Positions 41,275 through 49,895 of a stretch of DNA of 64,000 bases are shown one piece after another. The translations under genes were made by a program, and so were the position numbers. This DNA comes from Limivivens faecihominis (GTDB taxonomy: Bacteria > Bacillota > Clostridia > Lachnospirales > Lachnospiraceae): positions 32,390-96,389 of the forward strand of contig NZ_JAJEPR010000013.1 of the NCBI RefSeq assembly GCF_020686945.1, given 5' to 3'. Each line of letters opens with the position of its first letter. Position 1 is the stretch's first letter. Under the pieces are notes generated by a model. The model was not told where the DNA came from. It worked only from the letters and a program-made list of their open reading frames with translations, and did no database searches.

Positions 41275-41364
41275 TGGTTTATGATTATCTTTGCCTAATG
41301 TATATCCGATACTAAAGCAGGTTAAGCCGAAGCTCACTACTGCTATGAAGTCAACAATACTCAT
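41266..41364 (-). CDS. Small hydrophobic peptide, candidate type I toxin, 32 residues
   Basis: ATG at 41364 follows a strong ribosome site (AAAGGAGGGC). The peptide has one membrane segment (FIAVVSFGLTCFSIGYTLG) and a short charged tail (KDNHKPQK). Size, layout and a ~160-nt leader resemble membrane-acting type I toxins. It is transcribed from its own promoter at 41530-41558 toward the antisense RNA gene, and their 3' ends overlap. Toxicity is inferred from form, not shown. Confidence 0.68.
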   Translation of the reverse strand: MSIVDFIAVVSFGLTCFSIGYTLGKDNHKPQK

Positions 41365-41529
41365 TGGCTTAGCCCTCCTTTCCACTGGATTCTCTTGCGA
41401 GTTTCTATGTAATCAGAGGGTCACAGGTCTCCGTTTCACCTCGGTCGTTGCAAAACGAGTGCTACTAGCACTCTGCAACCCTCTGGAGAAGGACTAACCG
41501 CCTACCGTTATGGTAGCACCCATGTTTCG

Positions 41530-41558
41530 ATTATAACAGTCAAGGTGGGAATCTGCAA
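41530..41558 (-). promoter_or_regulatory. Promoter of candidate toxin mRNA
   Basis: On the minus strand: TTGCAG (41558-41553), 17-bp spacer, TATAAT (41535-41530). Confidence 0.75.
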
Positions 41559-41707
41559 CCGGAAAGTTGACAGCTCATGAAAATCTGGCTGTGATACCAT
41601 TTTGATACTAAAAAATAAAGAGAACAGAAATATAGCGTAGAAATCCTATAACACAGGACAATAAAGACACGAAAATCACAGAAAATAATGAGATTCTAAG
41701 AACCTCA

Positions 41708-41723
41708 CAAACGTGAAGGTGGA
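41708..41723 (+). repeat. Right 16-bp direct repeat flanking AT-rich island
   Basis: CAAACGTGAAGGTGGA, partner of the copy at 40003-40018 with one difference. The stretch 41559-41759 holds no gene. Confidence 0.65.
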
Positions 41724-41759
41724 CGTACTGTAGTTATAGCATTTACATGAAATTTGCGA

Positions 41760-42275
41760 TTACAGCAGTCCCTCCTCGATCAGCAATTCTATAACCCGGG
41801 CTTCACGCTCAAACATCATAGAGTTATGGAGACTGTTCCGCACATTACGATTCTTTTGAATTGCAATGTGTGGTTCGACAAATTCCAATGTAAAACTTTC
41901 CATTGCTTCATAATTGTCTAAGCACTGTGCAACAGTTTCGTTTTCAGCATCGCAGAGGTAGTAATAGTTATCCTGTACAAAGCATTCCGTTGCATCTTTA
42001 TCACTTTTTTGAATACGATGCACATAGCCGTATTCTTTTACCGTATCAGGTCTGACCACCAAACCTGCTTCTTCACGAGTTTCACGTATCATCGCACGGA
42101 CAGGAGATTCCTCTCCTTCCATTCCACCGCCTGGAAACTTGTAATAGTCATATTTTAAGCTATGGATCATAGCAATCTTTTTTTCGCGGATTATGATGCT
42201 TCTTGCCGAATTTCGCACAAACCTATGAGTGCAATTGTCATAATCGCGTTTATCCATTTCAAATAGTAACCTCAT
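41760..42275 (-). CDS. NUDIX hydrolase
   Basis: 171 residues. The Nudix box GX5EX7REUXEEXGU is complete: GGGMEGEESPVRAMIRETRE followed by EAGLVV. It should cleave a nucleoside-diphosphate-linked compound; the substrate is unknown. I chose ATG at 42275 because GGAGG stands just before it on the reverse strand; the longer frame runs into a palindrome. Confidence 0.88.
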   Translation of the reverse strand: MRLLFEMDKRDYDNCTHRFVRNSARSIIIREKKIAMIHSLKYDYYKFPGGGMEGEESPVRAMIRETREEAGLVVRPDTVKEYGYVHRIQKSDKDATECFVQDNYYYLCDAENETVAQCLDNYEAMESFTLEFVEPHIAIQKNRNVRNSLHNSMMFEREARVIELLIEEGLL

Positions 42276-42311
42276 ATAACCTCCAATAGAATGTGCTTCA
42301 TTTCTGAGATA

Positions 42312-42392
42312 AAAAGCAAAACAGCCGACCGCTGTCAATGGTCAAGAGGAACGGCTGCGTCACCATTGACAGCGCCTGTCCGTTTTGCTTTT
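42312..42392. repeat. Long two-part palindrome of 81 bp
   Basis: Outer arms AAAAGCAAAAC (42312-42322) and GTTTTGCTTTT (42382-42392) are perfect, and inner arms CGCTGTCAATGGT (42330-42342) and ACCATTGACAGCG (42362-42374) are perfect. The T-run after the stem allows terminator function on either strand; it lies upstream of the NUDIX start. Confidence 0.85.
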
Positions 42393-42456
42393 GGAAAATG
42401 CCCCAAATCCCTGAACGATTTCAGAGAAATCGGCTACGCTCCTGAAGAGCGGAATA

Positions 42457-42651
42457 TCACGCCTCAAACAACGTACAGCCCATTTTTTTAAATTCTACGA
42501 TCTTCTGGCGAAGCAGATCAACGGATACATTCAGGTACCGGCTGCTGCAGTCGATGCAGAAAAATTCTTCGGCGCCGCGGTTGTAGATCTTTTTGTGGAG
42601 GGCGATCTCGTCTTTGGTGAGAGAGCGCCCACATTCTTTACAGTGTGCCAT
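42457..42651 (-). CDS. Small zinc-ribbon-like protein, 64 residues
   Basis: Two CxxC pairs (HCKECGRSL and FFCIDCSSRY) suggest one zinc site; the end is KIVEFKKMGCTLFEA. I know similar short proteins from other Lachnospiraceae without a function. The ATG overlaps the alpha-galactosidase stop by one base (TAATG), so it is translated by coupling. Confidence 0.78.
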   Translation of the reverse strand: MAHCKECGRSLTKDEIALHKKIYNRGAEEFFCIDCSSRYLNVSVDLLRQKIVEFKKMGCTLFEA

Positions 42652-43787
42652 TATTTCTCCGGTTTTACCAGCTCTGCGATGACAACCTGAGACTGGCAGC
42701 CGCGAAGGACGGCGGTGTAGGCATCCTGGAAGGTACCAAGCTCTTCGCCGGTGATGGCGTCGGTGATCTTCAGGAAAAGACCGGACTCGGAATGGATGCC
42801 GAGATCGTCAAAGCAGATGCTCATATGGCAGGGGCCTTCGGTCGGCTCGCCGATGTTGAAAAAGCCGATGGCCACGCGGTTCCCGGAGAGGATTTTGCCT
42901 AAGGTATAGTGTTTGTCACCGACATTCTCAATGAGAAAAGCAGGGCAGCACTCCCCGTCCTGGTTGATGGCGATGAGGCCTTTGTTCAGAAGAGTTGCTT
43001 TGTTGGACCCGTCAATGCTCCGGATATCGGCGCCGATGATCAGCGGGGAGGTAAGGAATGCCCACATGGCAAAGTGCTGGAGATACTGCTCATCGCTGCA
43101 ACCGCCGATGCCGACGTTTCCTTTTCCGTGCATGCCAACGATAAGCATGTCCAGATCATTGTAGCAGCCGGGAGCGTTGCCCTCGATGTTTTCCACCTGC
43201 TGTTTGAAGATATCCTGATAGCTTCTCGGCACGTCGAAAATGTCTCCGGTGGAACGGTAGGTGTGAGCGCCTCTGGAGCGCATCCAGCCAGAGGGATCGT
43301 ATTTACCCCAGTTGCAGGCGGCAAAAAGGATGTCGCGGCCGGTGTGGCGAAGGGCCATAGCCATCGTAAGATAGGCGTTTTTCGCATCGCCGCTTACCGG
43401 GAAGTTACAGAAATCATATTTCAGGTAGTCCACACCCCATTCGGCGAACTGGCGGGCATCCTCGAATTCGTGACCGTAGCTGCTGGGATAGCCGGCACAG
43501 GTCTTTGTTCCGGCACAGGAATACATGCCAAATTTCAGTCCTTTGGAATGAATATAATCGGAAAGTGCTTTCATTCCGCTGGGGAAAAGCTTTGGATCCG
43601 GAACGAGCTTTCCGTCCACACGCTCTTTTAAGGACCAGCAGTCGTCGATGATCACATACTCGTAACCGGCGTCCTTGTATCCGTCATTCACCAGCTGGTC
43701 TGCCATCTCCATGATCAGCTTTTCATTGATGTGCTCCCCGAAGGTATTCCAGGAGTTCCAGCCCATAGGCGGTTTCTTTGCAGTCAT
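42651..43787 (-). CDS. Alpha-galactosidase, glycoside hydrolase family 27
   Basis: 378 residues. MGWNSWNTFG at the start, CWSLKERV, nucleophile Asp 125 in YLKYDFCNFP, and the NDLDML acid/base segment (about 210-215), all as in GH27. No signal peptide, so it acts on imported alpha-galactosides such as melibiose or raffinose. The short C-terminal beta domain is present. Confidence 0.94.
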   Translation of the reverse strand: MTAKKPPMGWNSWNTFGEHINEKLIMEMADQLVNDGYKDAGYEYVIIDDCWSLKERVDGKLVPDPKLFPSGMKALSDYIHSKGLKFGMYSCAGTKTCAGYPSSYGHEFEDARQFAEWGVDYLKYDFCNFPVSGDAKNAYLTMAMALRHTGRDILFAACNWGKYDPSGWMRSRGAHTYRSTGDIFDVPRSYQDIFKQQVENIEGNAPGCYNDLDMLIVGMHGKGNVGIGGCSDEQYLQHFAMWAFLTSPLIIGADIRSIDGSNKATLLNKGLIAINQDGECCPAFLIENVGDKHYTLGKILSGNRVAIGFFNIGEPTEGPCHMSICFDDLGIHSESGLFLKITDAITGEELGTFQDAYTAVLRGCQSQVVIAELVKPEK

Positions 43788-43887
43788 TAGAACCTCTTTT
43801 CCGGCAGATGTTTCTGCCTAAGTTTTATGGTGATTTTATTGTACCATTTTTGCAGGAAAAAGGAATGTCTGATTGACCGAATATTGT

Positions 43888-43938
43888 TCAAAAAAAGAAG
43901 TCCCCTGCTTCCATTACAAAAAGCAGGGGGGCTTTCTT
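43888..43938 (-). terminator. Terminator of thiC
   Basis: CCCCTGCTT/AAGCAGGGG stem (43902-43929) with a minus-strand T-run (CTTCTTTTTTT) after it, 3 bp downstream of the thiC stop. Confidence 0.9.
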
Positions 43939-43940
43939 CG

Positions 43941-45251
43941 TTACAGGATATCGATGTATTCTCCGGCCAGAGCCTTGTTCATGCTGCGGACAGCACAGAA
44001 TTTTCCACACATGCTGCAGGTGTCGCTGTGGTCATCCTCAGGTCTGCGGCTGTCCCGGATCGCTTTGGCAGTTTCGGGATCCAGCGCACAGGCATATTGT
44101 TTTTCCCAGTCCAGTTTCTGACGGGCATCTGCCATACGGTCATCCTGGTCACGGGCTCCAGGGATCCCTTTGGCAATGTCTGCTGCGTGAGCGGCGATCT
44201 TGGAGGCAATGATGCCCTGTTTTACATCTTCCACGTTGGGAAGAGCCAGATGCTCGGCAGGAGTCACATAGCAAAGGAAGGCTGCACCGTTCATGGCTGC
44301 CACAGCTCCACCGATGGCAGCTGTGATGTGATCATAACCAGGAGCAATGTCGGTTACCAGAGGACCGAGGACATAGAAGGGAGCGCCCATACAGATGCTC
44401 TGCTGTACCTTCATGTTTGCGGCTACCTGATCCAGGGGCACATGACCGGGACCTTCCACCATGACCTGTACATTATGATCCCAGGCACGTTTGGTCAGTT
44501 CTCCCAGACGGACAAGCTCCTCGATCTGACATACATCCGTTGCATCGGCCAGACAGCCCGGACGGCAGGCATCACCGAGAGAGATGGTGACATCGTATTC
44601 CTCACAGATGTCCAGGATCTCGTCAAAATGTTCATAGAAGGGATTTTCCTCACCGGTCATGCTCATCCAGGCGAAGACAAGGCTTCCGCCACGGCTGACA
44701 ATGTTCATTTTTCTTTTGTGTTTCTTGATCTGTTCAATGGTTTTGCGTGTGATGCCGCAGTGCAGGGTAACAAAATCCACGCCATCCTGCGCATGAAGAC
44801 GGACCACATCGATAAAATCCTGGGCGGTCAGAGTCGCCAGATCCCGCTGATAGTGGATCACACTGTCATAGACAGGAACGGTTCCGATCATGGCAGGACA
44901 TTCATGTGTCAGCTTCTGCCGGAAAGGCTGGGTGTTTCCATGGCTGGAAAGATCCATGATGGCCTCTGCACCAAGCTTTACAGCACTCATGACCTTTTGC
45001 ATTTCGATGTCGTAATCTTTACAGTCACGGGAAACGCCAAGGTTTACATTGATCTTGGTGCGGAGCATGCTTCCAACGCCCTCCGGGTTCAGGCCGACAT
45101 GGTTTTTGTTTGCACAGATGGCAACTTTTCCTTCGGCGACAAGCTTCATAAGAGCCTCTGTCGTCATGTTTTCTTTCTTTGCGACAATTTCAAGTTCCGG
45201 TGTCAGGATGCCTTTTCTGGCAGCATCCATCTGGGTTGTGTAATTTCTCAT
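43941..45251 (-). CDS. thiC: Phosphomethylpyrimidine synthase ThiC
   Basis: 436 residues. Radical SAM enzyme converting aminoimidazole ribotide to HMP phosphate for thiamine. Visible: NVNLGVSRDCKDYD, DLSSHGNTQPFR, VSRGGSLVFAWM, VMVEGPGHVPLDQV, and the C-terminal cluster motif CSMCGKFCAVR (CxxCxxxxC). I chose ATG at 45251 after AAGGAGG. It lies downstream of thiW and is probably co-transcribed under the TPP riboswitch. Confidence 0.97.
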   Translation of the reverse strand: MRNYTTQMDAARKGILTPELEIVAKKENMTTEALMKLVAEGKVAICANKNHVGLNPEGVGSMLRTKINVNLGVSRDCKDYDIEMQKVMSAVKLGAEAIMDLSSHGNTQPFRQKLTHECPAMIGTVPVYDSVIHYQRDLATLTAQDFIDVVRLHAQDGVDFVTLHCGITRKTIEQIKKHKRKMNIVSRGGSLVFAWMSMTGEENPFYEHFDEILDICEEYDVTISLGDACRPGCLADATDVCQIEELVRLGELTKRAWDHNVQVMVEGPGHVPLDQVAANMKVQQSICMGAPFYVLGPLVTDIAPGYDHITAAIGGAVAAMNGAAFLCYVTPAEHLALPNVEDVKQGIIASKIAAHAADIAKGIPGARDQDDRMADARQKLDWEKQYACALDPETAKAIRDSRRPEDDHSDTCSMCGKFCAVRSMNKALAGEYIDIL

Positions 45252-45497
45252 GCTTGTTTTGCCTCCTTCATGATTTGAGTCTGGAATCCTGGCGTCAGCA
45301 AAACACGGACAGCACGCATGAGCAGCCCGGAATACTGACGCCTGAAACTTCATCTTTTCAAGTGATGGTTTCTTGCCGGATGAGACCGGCTTTTTTAAAG
45401 CGGCACAAAGTGGTGTCCCCAATGTACCGCCGGACAGATGAAGTCTGGTTTTATCTGTCCTTCAAGGGTCTGTATCAGCAGACTCCCTGTTTTCTGT
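45252..45497 (-). other. Structured gap between thiW and thiC
   Basis: Contains three hairpins: GGACAGAT/ATCTGTCC (45432-45460), GCCGG/CCGGC (45375-45390) and GGCGTCAG/CTGACGCC (about 45290-45341). The TPP aptamer core (CTGAGA, ACCTGAT) is absent, so this is not a second TPP riboswitch. It may process or attenuate the thiW-thiC transcript. Confidence 0.5.
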
Positions 45498-46007
45498 TTA
45501 ATGAGCAGAAGAGAGCTCTCTCATGACGCCGCCCTTTTCCAGGACCGTGATCAGGAGGAACGCAAGGATGCTTCCTGCTACGGTGGAGATCAGGAAAGGT
45601 ACAATGTAAACAAAGATACCGGCAGGTGTAAGGCCCATCAGATAAACAGCCACCGGATAAGCAGCGATGCCGCCGAGGATTCCGGTTCCCAGTGCTTCCG
45701 CAGCACAGGTAAGGCTCAGTTTACGGGAGAAATGGTAAACAAGACCGCAGCAGAGTGCGCCAACCATACTTCCCGGGAAAGCCATGAGACTTCCAAGAGC
45801 CAGAAGATTGCGGAGAAGGCTTGCGATAAAGGCAATGCCGATCCCCCAGAAGGGGCCTAAGGTGACAGCAGCCAGAATGTTGACCATATGCTGTACCGGG
45901 GCACATTTACTGCCGGCTACCGGAAAGCTGATAAAGCTTCCTACAACAGCAAGAGCGGTGAATACGCCTGCAAGTGCAATTTTTTTCGTTGAGAGATTGG
46001 TTTTCAT
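45498..46007 (-). CDS. thiW: ThiW-like thiazole/thiamine ECF transporter S component
   Basis: 169 residues, about five membrane segments. Start KKIALAGVFTALAVVGSFIS and the segment FPVAGSKCAPVQHMVNILAA are typical of ThiW. It binds a thiamine precursor, probably the thiazole, and works with a shared ECF module encoded elsewhere. It stands between a TPP riboswitch and thiC. ATG at 46007 is preferred; TTG at 46013 is closer to the AAAGGAG site and cannot be excluded. Confidence 0.88.
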   Translation of the reverse strand: MKTNLSTKKIALAGVFTALAVVGSFISFPVAGSKCAPVQHMVNILAAVTLGPFWGIGIAFIASLLRNLLALGSLMAFPGSMVGALCCGLVYHFSRKLSLTCAAEALGTGILGGIAAYPVAVYLMGLTPAGIFVYIVPFLISTVAGSILAFLLITVLEKGGVMRELSSAH

Positions 46008-46040
46008 GGACAATTTTCTCCTTTCAGTCGTCAGATGTTT

Positions 46041-46076
46041 AATAAGAAAGGATCCCCACCTGAATGGAGATCCTGC
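46041..46076 (-). terminator. Expression-platform terminator of TPP riboswitch
   Basis: On the minus strand AGGATCTCC pairs with GGGGATCCT, followed by TTCTTATT. It lies between the aptamer and thiW and would stop transcription when TPP is bound. Confidence 0.75.
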
Positions 46077-46131
46077 GCTGTCCAGAATAAAAAAAGAGAT
46101 GCGGGGGGCACCTCTAAATAATCTTGGTATG

Positions 46132-46222
46132 TATTCCCTCCGTTGGCATTATCCAAATCAGGTTCCGGGTCGAAACGGAATCACGTCTCCTCTCAGCCGG
46201 CTTTCGCCAGCTCCCCTCTTTT
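46132..46222 (-). promoter_or_regulatory. TPP riboswitch aptamer
   Basis: The minus strand shows the full THI element: AGGGGAGCTGGC, GCCGGCTGAGAGG, GACCCGGAACCTGATTTGGA, TAATGCCAACGGAGGGA. It controls thiW and thiC. The rest of the gap to 46370 holds the promoter region of the M24 peptidase. Confidence 0.96.
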
Positions 46223-46370
46223 CATGAAATTGTCCGGAAACATTATAACGCAGACAGAAAAAGTTTGCAAGCTGTTTTTCTGACGGAAAAAACAGGGTAG
46301 GCAAGAAGGAGAGAACGTGTTATCCTAAGGGTACAGTGTTTTCGAAAGAAACAGACGGAGGAAAAGAAAA

Positions 46371-47615
46371 ATGAATTTTAGAGAAAGAAGAACAAAAATT
46401 TTTGATACCATGGAGGTGGATTCTGCGCTGATCCTTTTTTCAGGAATCGAGCTTCATGTAAGTGCGGACGAGTACCTGCCTTTTGAGGCAAACCGGAACT
46501 TTTTCTATCTGACCGGACTCCGCAGAGATCATATGATCCTGCTGATGAAAAAGACGGAAAAAGAAGAGAAAAGCATCCTTTTCATCGAGGAGGCGGACCC
46601 GACCCAGGAGCGCTGGTTCGGAAGAAAAGTCACTGTCTCCGAGGCACAGGAGATCTCCGGCATCGAGGATGTTCGTTTCCTGGATTCCTTTGAAGGAATG
46701 GTAAGCAGCATGATGGACAGAGAGGACATTTCCACCCTGTATTTCGACTGCTTCCGCTACCAATACGAGGATCTTCCGGACTACAACGCTGTAAAAGCGA
46801 AGGAGTTTGCCGACAAATATCCGGGCCGCAGGATCAAAAACATCGCTCCGACTGTCGCTGCTCTTCGTATGTGGAAGGATGAGGACGAGATCGAGCTGGT
46901 GAAAAAGGCCATCGACATCACGGACAAGTCTCTCCAGTTTGTCATGAAAAATCTGAAGCCGGGCAATACTGAATATCAGGCACAGGCTGATTTCGAGTAT
47001 ATGGTTCACCATCAGGGTGCCGACGGCACTTCCTTCCCGACGATTGCCGGAAGCGGAGCCAACGGAACCATGCTTCACTATGAGACCAACCAGGACGTCT
47101 GCGAGGACGGAACCCTTCTTCTCATGGATCTGGGAGCCAAATTTAACGGCTACTGCGCCGACATCACCAGAACTTATCCGGTGAACGGAAAATATTCTGA
47201 GCGCCAGAGACAGGTTTACGAGGTTGTTCTGGCAGCAAACCGCAAGGTGGCTGAGGTGGCAAAACCGGGCATGACCTTGCGCGAACTCAACGAGATCACC
47301 AAAGATGTGCTGGCTGAGGGCTGCATCCGCTTAGGTCTCATCGAGAACAAGGACGAGATCGGCACCTACTATATGCATGGCGTTTCCCATCATCTGGGCA
47401 TTGACGTTCATGACGTGACAGTAGCAGGCAGCGAAAAGCTTCAGCCGGGAGCCATCATCACCGATGAGCCGGGCCTTTACATCGACGAGTGGGAGATAGG
47501 CATCCGTATCGAGGACGATATCCTGATCACCGAGGATGGCTGCGTTGTTCTTTCTGATGCGATCATCCGCGATCCGGACGAGATCGAAGCATTTATGGCA
47601 CAGCAGAACAGATAA
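46371..47615 (+). CDS. M24-family aminopeptidase P (Xaa-Pro aminopeptidase)
   Basis: 414 residues. An N-terminal creatinase-like domain with FEANRNFFYLTGL, and a pita-bread catalytic domain with metal ligands in LLLMDLGAKFNGYCADITRT (two Asp), HGVSHHLGIDVHD (His), ITDEPGLYI (Glu) and IRIEDDILITEDG (Glu). It removes N-terminal residues preceding proline. ATG follows ACGGAGG. Confidence 0.95.
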   Translation: MNFRERRTKIFDTMEVDSALILFSGIELHVSADEYLPFEANRNFFYLTGLRRDHMILLMKKTEKEEKSILFIEEADPTQERWFGRKVTVSEAQEISGIEDVRFLDSFEGMVSSMMDREDISTLYFDCFRYQYEDLPDYNAVKAKEFADKYPGRRIKNIAPTVAALRMWKDEDEIELVKKAIDITDKSLQFVMKNLKPGNTEYQAQADFEYMVHHQGADGTSFPTIAGSGANGTMLHYETNQDVCEDGTLLLMDLGAKFNGYCADITRTYPVNGKYSERQRQVYEVVLAANRKVAEVAKPGMTLRELNEITKDVLAEGCIRLGLIENKDEIGTYYMHGVSHHLGIDVHDVTVAGSEKLQPGAIITDEPGLYIDEWEIGIRIEDDILITEDGCVVLSDAIIRDPDEIEAFMAQQNR

Positions 47616-47667
47616 TACAGATAATACAGAGAATTATGGGCGTGACATCGGTCGCGCCTTTCTTTTT

Positions 47668-47683
47668 TTACAAAACGGTTACA
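47668..47683 (+). promoter_or_regulatory. Direct-repeat operator at the response-regulator promoter
   Basis: TTACA at 47668 and again at 47679 (11-bp spacing, one helical turn). The repeat covers the -35 position of a weak promoter whose -10 is TAAAAT (47706-47711). The same repeat occurs at 50111-50126. Spacing fits a dimer of an OmpR-type regulator acting as activator. Confidence 0.65.
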
Positions 47684-47728
47684 ACTTTCCACAGTGGGTT
47701 TATGCTAAAATGGAACTGAGGTGAAAAT

Positions 47729-48394
47729 ATGCGAGGAAAAATTTTAGTGATAGAGGATGAAATGGCCATCAACGACCTGATTTCCATGAATCTGGAGGTG
47801 ACGGGCTATGAGGTCGTTTCCTGTCTGGATGGGCTGGAGGCGGAGGAAACTCTGAAAAAAGAGGCGGATTTTGATCTGGCCTTGGTGGATATCATGCTTC
47901 CGGGAAAGGATGGCTTTGCGCTTTTGCCGGAGCTGAAGGCGGCAGGGATTCCGGTGATTTTCCTGACGGCGAAAGCGGATGTCCAGAGTAAGGTCCGGGG
48001 ACTGAAAGAAGGGGCGGAGGATTATATTGTAAAGCCTTTTGAGATGCTGGAACTTCTGGTCCGTGTGGAAAAGGTGCTGGAGCGTCATCAAAAAGGGAGA
48101 GAAATCCTGAAAGTAGGGGATGTGGAGATTGACACGGAGAAGAGGAGCGTCACGAAGGCGGGGGAAGAGATTTATTTAAAGCCCATGGAATATGACTGTC
48201 TTCTGATGTTTGTCCGCCACAAAAACAAGGCACTGACCAGAGAACAGCTTTTAAAGGCTCTCTGGGGCGTGGACTTTGAGGGAGAGACCAGAACGGTGGA
48301 CGCCCATGTGGGCAGGATCCGGAAAAAACTTGGTTTTCAGGACGTGATCCGGACCATTCCCCGGATCGGGTACCGGCTGGAGGTGGATGAGTGA
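47729..48394 (+). CDS. OmpR-family response regulator
   Basis: 221 residues: receiver domain with Asp pocket VIEDE, phospho-acceptor Asp in LALVDIMLPGKDG, switch TAK and Lys in VKPFEMLEL, then a winged-helix DNA-binding domain ending VDAHVGRIRKKLG and RTIPRIGYRLEV. Paired with the kinase that overlaps its stop. It probably binds TTACA repeats at its own promoter and at 50111. Confidence 0.94.
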   Translation: MRGKILVIEDEMAINDLISMNLEVTGYEVVSCLDGLEAEETLKKEADFDLALVDIMLPGKDGFALLPELKAAGIPVIFLTAKADVQSKVRGLKEGAEDYIVKPFEMLELLVRVEKVLERHQKGREILKVGDVEIDTEKRSVTKAGEEIYLKPMEYDCLLMFVRHKNKALTREQLLKALWGVDFEGETRTVDAHVGRIRKKLGFQDVIRTIPRIGYRLEVDE

Positions 48395-49770
48395 AGCTTT
48401 TTAAAAAGTTGTTTCTGCAGATTTTTCTGGCGTTTCTGGTCTTGTCCCAGGCAGTGTTTTTTTACCTGCTCTATGAGTCAAGGCGGCAGGCGGTGGAGAG
48501 TATCCAGCACTATGAAAAGCTCAGTTTTCAAGGAAAAACAGGAGAACTGGACCAGAAACTCAGAGGCATGTATGAAACGGAAGAACAGGAAATACAGGAC
48601 CGGATCGTGGCCAGCGCTTTCCGCCAGTATGTGGGAAGCCAGGGAATCCTTTACCGGGGGACGAAGGAGCTTTTTAACATCAGTGCCTATGAGTATGAGG
48701 TGGAAGATGTTTTTAAACGGACGGATGACAGGGAGAACGGGCTTCTCTTAAAGAACGGAGAGCGAAGGCTTTTACTCTTTTGGGATACGCTGACCTTTGG
48801 AAAAAATTACCGCGTTCTTTACTATAAGGATATAACGGAGATCTATCAGCGCTTTGATAAGCTTTTTCTGGAAGGGCTTCTTTTTACCGTAGGAGCCCTG
48901 CTTTTTATCGGAGTTTTTCTTTTTCATGGAATATACCGGACGATCCGGCCATTGGTAGAACTGAAAAAGACGGCAGCTTTGCTGGCAGACGGGAACTATG
49001 GAATCCGTCTGCCCGTCCGGGGAAAGGATGAGATCGCAGAGCTGACGGAGAGTTTTAACCAGATGGCAGAGAAGATCGAGGAGCATGTGGAAAAGCTTTC
49101 AACGGTCAATGAGACGCAGAGACAGCTTTTGGGAAGTCTGGCCCACGAGCTGAAAACGCCGATGACGGCCATCATCGGCTACGCGGATACGCTTCTGACG
49201 CTGCGCTTAAGCGAACGGCGGCGGGAACAGGCCCTTCAATATATTGGGGACGAGTGCCGGCGGCTTTCACGGTTGTCGGTGAAGATGCTGGAACTCACCG
49301 GCCTTTATGAGATGGGGGAGAGCACCATTGAGAAAAAAGAGGTGGAGGTGCTGCCTTTTCTCGAAAAAGTGAAGGAGCTTACGTTCTGGAGATTGCAGGA
49401 GAAAAAGCTTTCCCTAGAGATTTCTTGCACTCCAGAGGATCTTACGAAGACCATGGACCAGGATCTGATGATGAGCCTTGTAATGAATCTGGTGGATAAT
49501 GCCGTGAAGGCTTCTAAAGAAGGCGGGAAGATATGGATTCGGGCGGATGAGAGGGAGCTTTCAGTGAGAGATGAGGGAAAAGGGATTCCGCTGGAAGACC
49601 TGGCGCGGGTGACGGAAGCCTTCTACATGGTAGATAAAGCCCGGGCACGGAGCGCGGGAAGCGTGGGACTGGGGCTGGCGATCTGTGAGGAGATTGCGAT
49701 GTTGCACGGGGCGCGGCTTTCCCTGGAAAGTGAGGAAGGGAAAGGAACTTGCGTTCATTTATTTTACTAA
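48391..49770 (+). CDS. Sensor histidine kinase
   Basis: 459 residues. Membrane segment near the N-terminus, an extracellular sensor loop of ~130 residues, a second membrane segment (LLFTVGALLFIGVFLFHG), HAMP (YRTIRPLVELKKTAALL), H-box LAHELKTPMTAI and HATPase motifs NLVDNAVKAS, RDEGKGIP and GSVGLGLAI. GTG start overlaps the regulator stop (GTGA). The signal is unknown. Confidence 0.94.
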   Translation: MKLFKKLFLQIFLAFLVLSQAVFFYLLYESRRQAVESIQHYEKLSFQGKTGELDQKLRGMYETEEQEIQDRIVASAFRQYVGSQGILYRGTKELFNISAYEYEVEDVFKRTDDRENGLLLKNGERRLLLFWDTLTFGKNYRVLYYKDITEIYQRFDKLFLEGLLFTVGALLFIGVFLFHGIYRTIRPLVELKKTAALLADGNYGIRLPVRGKDEIAELTESFNQMAEKIEEHVEKLSTVNETQRQLLGSLAHELKTPMTAIIGYADTLLTLRLSERRREQALQYIGDECRRLSRLSVKMLELTGLYEMGESTIEKKEVEVLPFLEKVKELTFWRLQEKKLSLEISCTPEDLTKTMDQDLMMSLVMNLVDNAVKASKEGGKIWIRADERELSVRDEGKGIPLEDLARVTEAFYMVDKARARSAGSVGLGLAICEEIAMLHGARLSLESEEGKGTCVHLFY

Positions 49771-49775
49771 AAACG

Positions 49776-49895
49776 GCAAAGGGGGAAAACATTAGCAAGG
49801 GGGCAAACCATCAGAGTTGCGCCAGTCCTGGTTTTCCCCCTTGCAACCCCCTTTCCAGGGCACGCAGAAAATAAGGGGCTTATGTCAGACTGGGA
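49776..49895 (-). repeat. Dispersed repeat, copy C (inverted)
   Basis: Read on the minus strand it shows CAGTCTGACATAAGCCCC, ATTTTCTGCG, GGGGG, then a hairpin of AGGGGGAAAAC/GTTTTCCCCCT and GCAAGGGGG/CCCCCTTGC arms. It begins five bases after the kinase stop and faces copy B, giving an inverted pair around ~90 bp of unique sequence. Confidence 0.75.

Noticed and set aside
41291..41497. 68-codon plus-strand frame in the toxin region
   Set aside because: It is antisense to the small peptide gene, which has the strong ribosome site and promoter.
43827..45278. 483-codon plus-strand frame opposite thiC
   Set aside because: thiC on the minus strand is unmistakable; the plus frame is a shadow caused by codon bias.
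45252..45500. Possible TPP riboswitch directly before thiC
   Set aside because: The CTGAGA and ACCTGAT cores are missing; the real aptamer is at 46132-46222.
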